Shown in pieces: positions 23,801 through 29,800 of a DNA stretch of 44,843 nucleotides. This DNA is from CAYNNP01 sp964398215. GTDB lineage: Bacteria; Planctomycetota; Planctomycetia; Pirellulales; Pirellulaceae. The DNA lies in the NCBI GenBank assembly GCA_964398215.1, contig CAYNNP010000024.1:1-44843 (forward strand). Reading direction: 5' to 3'. Position numbers and translations under genes: made by a program. The stretch's first letter is position 1, and each line of letters starts with the position of its first letter. The notes beneath the pieces were generated by a model. That model was given only the letters and a program-made list of their open reading frames with translations. It was not told the origin of the DNA and made no database searches.

Positions 23801-26800
23801 TGGCCCCATCGACGGTCAGTTCACAGTTTCCATAACGGCGCCGGCGGATACCGATACTGTCGTTGACTATTTGTTAGCAGGCACAGCAACACAAGGGGCC
23901 GATTACGCCTCGGTGACCGGACAAGTGACCATTGTTGCTGGTTCGACCAGTGCCGTGATTGACATCGTAACTACCGATGACATCTTGATCGAAGGCACCG
24001 AAACAGTATCAGCGACTCTGGTAGCGATTTCGACAGGCGACCCAGACATTTCTCTTGGCTCTGCAGTAACCGCGTCGATTGAACTGAGCGACAATGATGC
24101 TGGACAATGGAACATTACAGGTGACACGACCGTTGCCGAAGGATTCAACGCCGACTACACCATCACACTCAGTGGCATCTATCAGGCAGGTGAAGTCGCT
24201 AGTGTTGACGTAGTCATCGCCGACATTGACACACTTCCCGACGACTACACCGATTTCGATCTTGCGATCACGGCGGCTGTGGATGGATACTCAGGTCCAG
24301 GAAGCTTTACCTGGGAAGGCACGACTCTGACATGGACGGCTGGCTCGGACGGCGAAACACCCGACCCGCTGAACATCAGTCTCATCGCGCTTGATGATTC
24401 GACTGTTGAAATTGATGAGCGATATTCAGTTGGGCTAGTCAACCCGGCCAGTTCAACGGGCGCGAGCATCACGATTGGCGTTGACACCGTGACGACAACG
24501 ATCGTGGATGGTGACACAGCAGTCGTTGATGTCGTAACAACATCGGAGGGCCACGAAGACGGTCCTCAAAGCACCGTGTTCACTGTCTCGATCTCCAATC
24601 CGGTTTCGTCCGATACAGTGATCGAATACACCTTGTCCGGAACTGCAACCAGCGGCAGTGACTTTACGCCCGAAACTGGATTCGTAACGATTCTGGCCGG
24701 CGAAACCAGCGCCATCGTTACTCTGCCGACAATCGATGACACATTGATCGAAGGCACCGAAGACATCGCGATTGAACTGACCGGATTTGCGGTCAGCAAT
24801 CCCAATATCACACTTGGAACAACCATGGCGGTTGCACAGGTGCAAGACAACGATGCAGCGATCTGGTCAATTACCGGCGACACCAGTGTCGATGAATCGG
24901 ACATTGCTTCGTACACGATTTCACTGGGCGGCGGATTCGGCAACGGCGATTCCGCCCAAGTCCAATTGTCGATTGCGGACGTTGACACTCTACCAGCGGA
25001 CTACGCCAACTTTGACACAGCCGTCACAGATGCTGTGAACGCTTACACCGGCCCGGGAACTTACTCTTGGGACGGAACGACGCTGGGCTGGACCGCGAAT
25101 TCGCCAGGCCAGACGGCTGGTGATTTAGTGGTGAATCTTGCTGCGATTGACGATGCGAGCCTGGAGCTGAACGAAGACTATACCGTTAGCTTGTCCAACC
25201 CTTCCAGTAGTTCTGGAGTCGCTATATCGCTGGGAACGCCGGCGGTGACGACAACTATCTTGGACAATGACACGGCGATTGTGACGATTGCCGCGACCAC
25301 TGATGCAAGCGAAAGCGGACCTGTCGACGGTGTGTTCACGGTTTCAATTTCTGCCGCGTCCAGCACTGACACGGTCGTCGACTACGCCTTGTCGGGTGCA
25401 ACCGACGGAAGTGATTTCGCAAGTGTATCTGGGCAGGTAACGATCTTGGCTGGCGACACGACCGCCACGATCACTCTTTCGACAATCGACGATGCAATCA
25501 TCGAAGGCGCGGAGGATGTGACAGCATCGCTCACCGGGATTCCATCGGGATCTGTTGGCGTTACGATCGGCAGCGCCAACTCAGCCGTGATTACGTTGAC
25601 GGACAATGACGCAGCGATCTGGAGCATCACGGGTGACACCAGCGTGAACGAAGCGGCTGACGCAACGTATGAAATTTCGCTTTCTGGATTACTGGGTGCC
25701 GGCGAATCTGCCAGCATCGAGGTTGCCATCACAGAATTGACAACCACCAGCGTCGATCATGCTGACTTTAGCACCAGCATTACCGATGCGGTTGCAGCTT
25801 ACACCGGTCCTGGTACGTATACCTGGGACGGAACGACGTTGACATGGACAGCAAACGCGGATGGACAAGCTGCTGACAATTTGATTGTTACCTTGAACGC
25901 CACCGACGACACGGTCGTTGAAGGCGCCGAGGACTACCGAGTGAGCCTGGCAAATCCTGGCAGCAGCACCGGTGCAAGCGTGAGCCTAGGGACGGCTTCG
26001 GTGACAACCGTGATCAACGACGATGATGTCGCGACCGTTTCCGTGGTCGGCCTGAACGATGCGTTCGAGACTGGGCCAACGAATGGTCAATTTGAAGTTT
26101 TACTTTCGTCGCCATCATCAAGCGACACAGTGATCGACTTCACACTTACTGGCACCGCAGTTAGCGGATTGGATTACACGCCGATTCCGCTGCAAGTCAC
26201 GATCCTTGCGGGACAAACAAGTGCGATCGTCGAAGTGCCTGCCATTGACGATGCTGAAATCGAAGCTCCGGAAAACGTTCAGATCACTCTGGATAGCATT
26301 TCGTCTAGCGATCCTGAAGTCACGATCGGTGGTGTTTCGACAGCATCCATCGCGATGGTCGACAACGACGGTCTAACATGGACAATCACTGGCGATTCGG
26401 TTGTTGATGAAGGCAATGTGGCGAGTTACACAATCCAGCTGCTGGGCTCGGCTCAAGTTGGCGAACTGGTTTCCGTCGAACTATCACTTCAAGACGGAAC
26501 CACCAACGCATCGGACTACACAAGTTTCAATGGTGCGGTCGGCGCTGCCGTGAATGCTTATACCGGACCAGGTAACTTTCTATGGGACGGCACGACGCTA
26601 ACATGGACAACGGAACTACCCGGCGAAGCTGCTGGTCCTCTCGTTGTTTCACTGGGAACCGTCGGAGATCTTGTTGCGGAAGGCGATGAAGATTACGACA
26701 TCGTGATCGCAAACGCCATGGCGTCGCTGGGCACTTCTGCGGGAGTCGATCCTGTCGAAAATGAAGTCAATACGACGATTGCCGATGACGACTCACGGCC

Positions 26801-29800
26801 GACAACGTCCGACCAAATCATAACGATCGATGAAGACACCGTGCGTCCACTGAGCATTGCCGATTTTGTATTCAATGACGCGGATGGTGATTCAATTCAG
26901 TCGATCACGCTCACCACGTTGCCCACGGCCGGGACACTTCTGTTTGCCGGAACGCCAATCGCATCGCCAATTTCGCTTTCACCGACAGACGTGGACAACT
27001 TAGTCTTTGAGCCCGCTGCAAACGAGAAAGGTTCACCCTACGACTCATTTACATTTTCGGTAAGCGACGGGACCAACGATAGTCTTCCAGGTCTGATCAC
27101 GATCAATGTGCTGCCGGTCAATGATGCTCCGGTATTCAACAGCGTTAACAATTCGCCGACGTTCACAGAAGGCATGGCGCCTGTGTTGCTGGACGGCGAC
27201 GCGACCATCATGGACTTGGAATTGGACGCGATCGACAACTTCGATGGTTCAACTCTAACGCTGCAGAGAAACTTGTCCGCCAATGGCGAAGACATGTTTA
27301 CACAAACAGGAACGCTTGCGCCGCTGACAGAAGGCGGCCCATTGGTGGTCGGCGGAACGTCGATTGGTACTGTGGTCAGTAACAGTGCTGGATCGTTACT
27401 ATTGTCCTTCGATGCGAACGCCACGGGTGACTTGGTCGATCAAGTCCTCCAACAAATCGCGTACTCGAACACAAGCAACACGCCGCCGCCTTCGGTTTTG
27501 ATCGACTTGCTATTTGACGATGGCAATGTACTTGACCAAGGCAGCGGAGGACCACTTTTGACTGCCGGTTCGATCCTGGTCAACATTTCCGAAGTTAACG
27601 ATCCACCGATTGCCACAGACAACACGCGAACGCTACAAGAAGACGTCACAACGTTTACCACTGGCAATCTGATTAGCGACGACGATGGTTTTGGTGTCGA
27701 TGTTGATTTGGACGTCGAACTACTTTCAATATCACAGATCGAATCAACCACTAACCCTGCCGATGATGTTGTTGGCATGTACGGTGTCCTGACTTGGGAC
27801 AGCGCCGGTGGTTATTCTTACACGTTGGATGGCACCAACCCTGCCGTCAACGGATTGGACGATGGTGAAACACTCGTCGAAACGTTTACTTATACGGTCA
27901 CCGATGGAACCGCAACGGACACCGCAACGCTGACCATCACGATCCTCGGAACCAATGATCTGCCGGTTGCAGTCAACGATGCGAACACGGTTGTGGAAGA
28001 TTCTCCACTGAACCCGATCAGCGGAAATGTGACCTTCAATGACATCGAACCAGACGATACGCTCGTTGTAACGCTGGTGGATGGCAATCCTGCTAACGTC
28101 GACAATCCCTTGGTCAGTACCTACGGAACACTGATTCTGCAAAGTGACGGAAGCTATACCTATGAACTGGACAATGCAAATCCAGTCGTTGATGTGCTGG
28201 GTGATGGCGATAGTCTGACGGAGACGTTCACGTATACTGTCACCGATGGTGATGGAACAGCGACCGCAGACCTTGTGATCACGATCCAGGGAACGAATGA
28301 AGCGCCGGTTGCAGTCGCGGACACGAATTCTGTTGTCGAAGACAGCTTGCCCAACCCTGTTACCGGCAACGTGATCTTGAACGATACTGATTTGAATTCG
28401 GATGTTCTGACCGTCATCGAAATCGACGGAGAACCAGCAAGTGTCAATGTGCCAATCCAGACTGTTTATGGTACCTTGATAATCGATTCGGACGGTGCCT
28501 ACGAGTACGAACTGGACAACGACAATCCGCTTGTCGACGCATTGCCGGTTGGCGGAACGTTGCTTGAGTCTTTTACCTATACGATATCCGACCCAAGCGG
28601 TGCGGTTGCCTCGGCAACGCTAGAGATCGACATCACCGGTGCCAATGACCGCCCAACGCTTACGGCACTGACCGAGCAAGATGATCGTGTCAACAATCCA
28701 ATCGCTCCGGTAGATGTCGGCGGTGCGGATGTCGACACTGGCGACACACTTGTCTACACCGATGCAGGTTCACTGCCGCCGGGACTGACGATCAATCCTG
28801 TTACCGGAATTGTCACTGGCGTACCAACAATCCCTGGTGTTTATTCTGTCACCATCACTGTGACGGATAATGAAGGCGACACAGGGTCGATCAGCTTTGA
28901 CTGGACCGTTACCAACACGCCGCCAGTCGCGGTGCCCAACACCAACTCGATATCAGAAGACGCGGTCGTTGCGATCAGCGGTGACATCAGAGCCAACGAC
29001 TTTGATGCCGAAGACCCCACATCGGCTTTGGTAATCACATCGGTCAACGGCATAACGTCACCAGGTATAGTTACCGGGAACTACGGAACACTTAGCTTCA
29101 ACGCTGATGGTACCTACACCTATACGCTCGACAGCACCAATCCCAACATCAACGCTTTCCCAGCGGGATTCATCGCTTCGGACACCTTTGCCTACGAAAT
29201 CTCTGATACGCTTGGCCTCACTACGGCTAGCAATCTGACGATCAATGTGGTTGGAGAAAACGACGCGCCCACTGCGGTGAATGACAGTTTCGTGACCACC
29301 GAAGACCTTGCGGTTTCCGACAACGTTATCCCCAATGACACGGAAATTGACACAGGTGACACGCTATCGATTTTGTCCGTCAACGGCAATCTGCAAGTCA
29401 TCGGAACTCCATTCACTTTGCCTTCAGGAGCATTGCTAACGATCAACAGTGACGGCACGTACGACTACGATCCGAATGGAGCTTTTGATAGTTTGCTGCC
29501 TGGCGAAACGGGATCGGACAGCTTCAACTACACCATCACCGATTCCAACGGCGGGACTTCAACCGCGACGGTCAACGCTACGATCACCGGCGTCAACGAC
29601 CCGCCGCGAGCGACAGACGATTTTGCACAGACGATTGAAGAGATTCCTGTCATCATTCCAGTCCTGGACAACGACCTTGATCCCGAAGGCGGTGCGTTGA
29701 CTTTCGCCATCGAAACTCTGCCAACCAATGGAACCATCGTCGTCTTGCCGGACGGATCCATTGAGTACACACCGGACTTAGAATTCATAGGCACTGATTC

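Noticed and set aside
11868..27137. CRISPR or satellite DNA
   Set aside because: The periodicity is at protein level with an open frame throughout; there are no short identical repeats with unique spacers.
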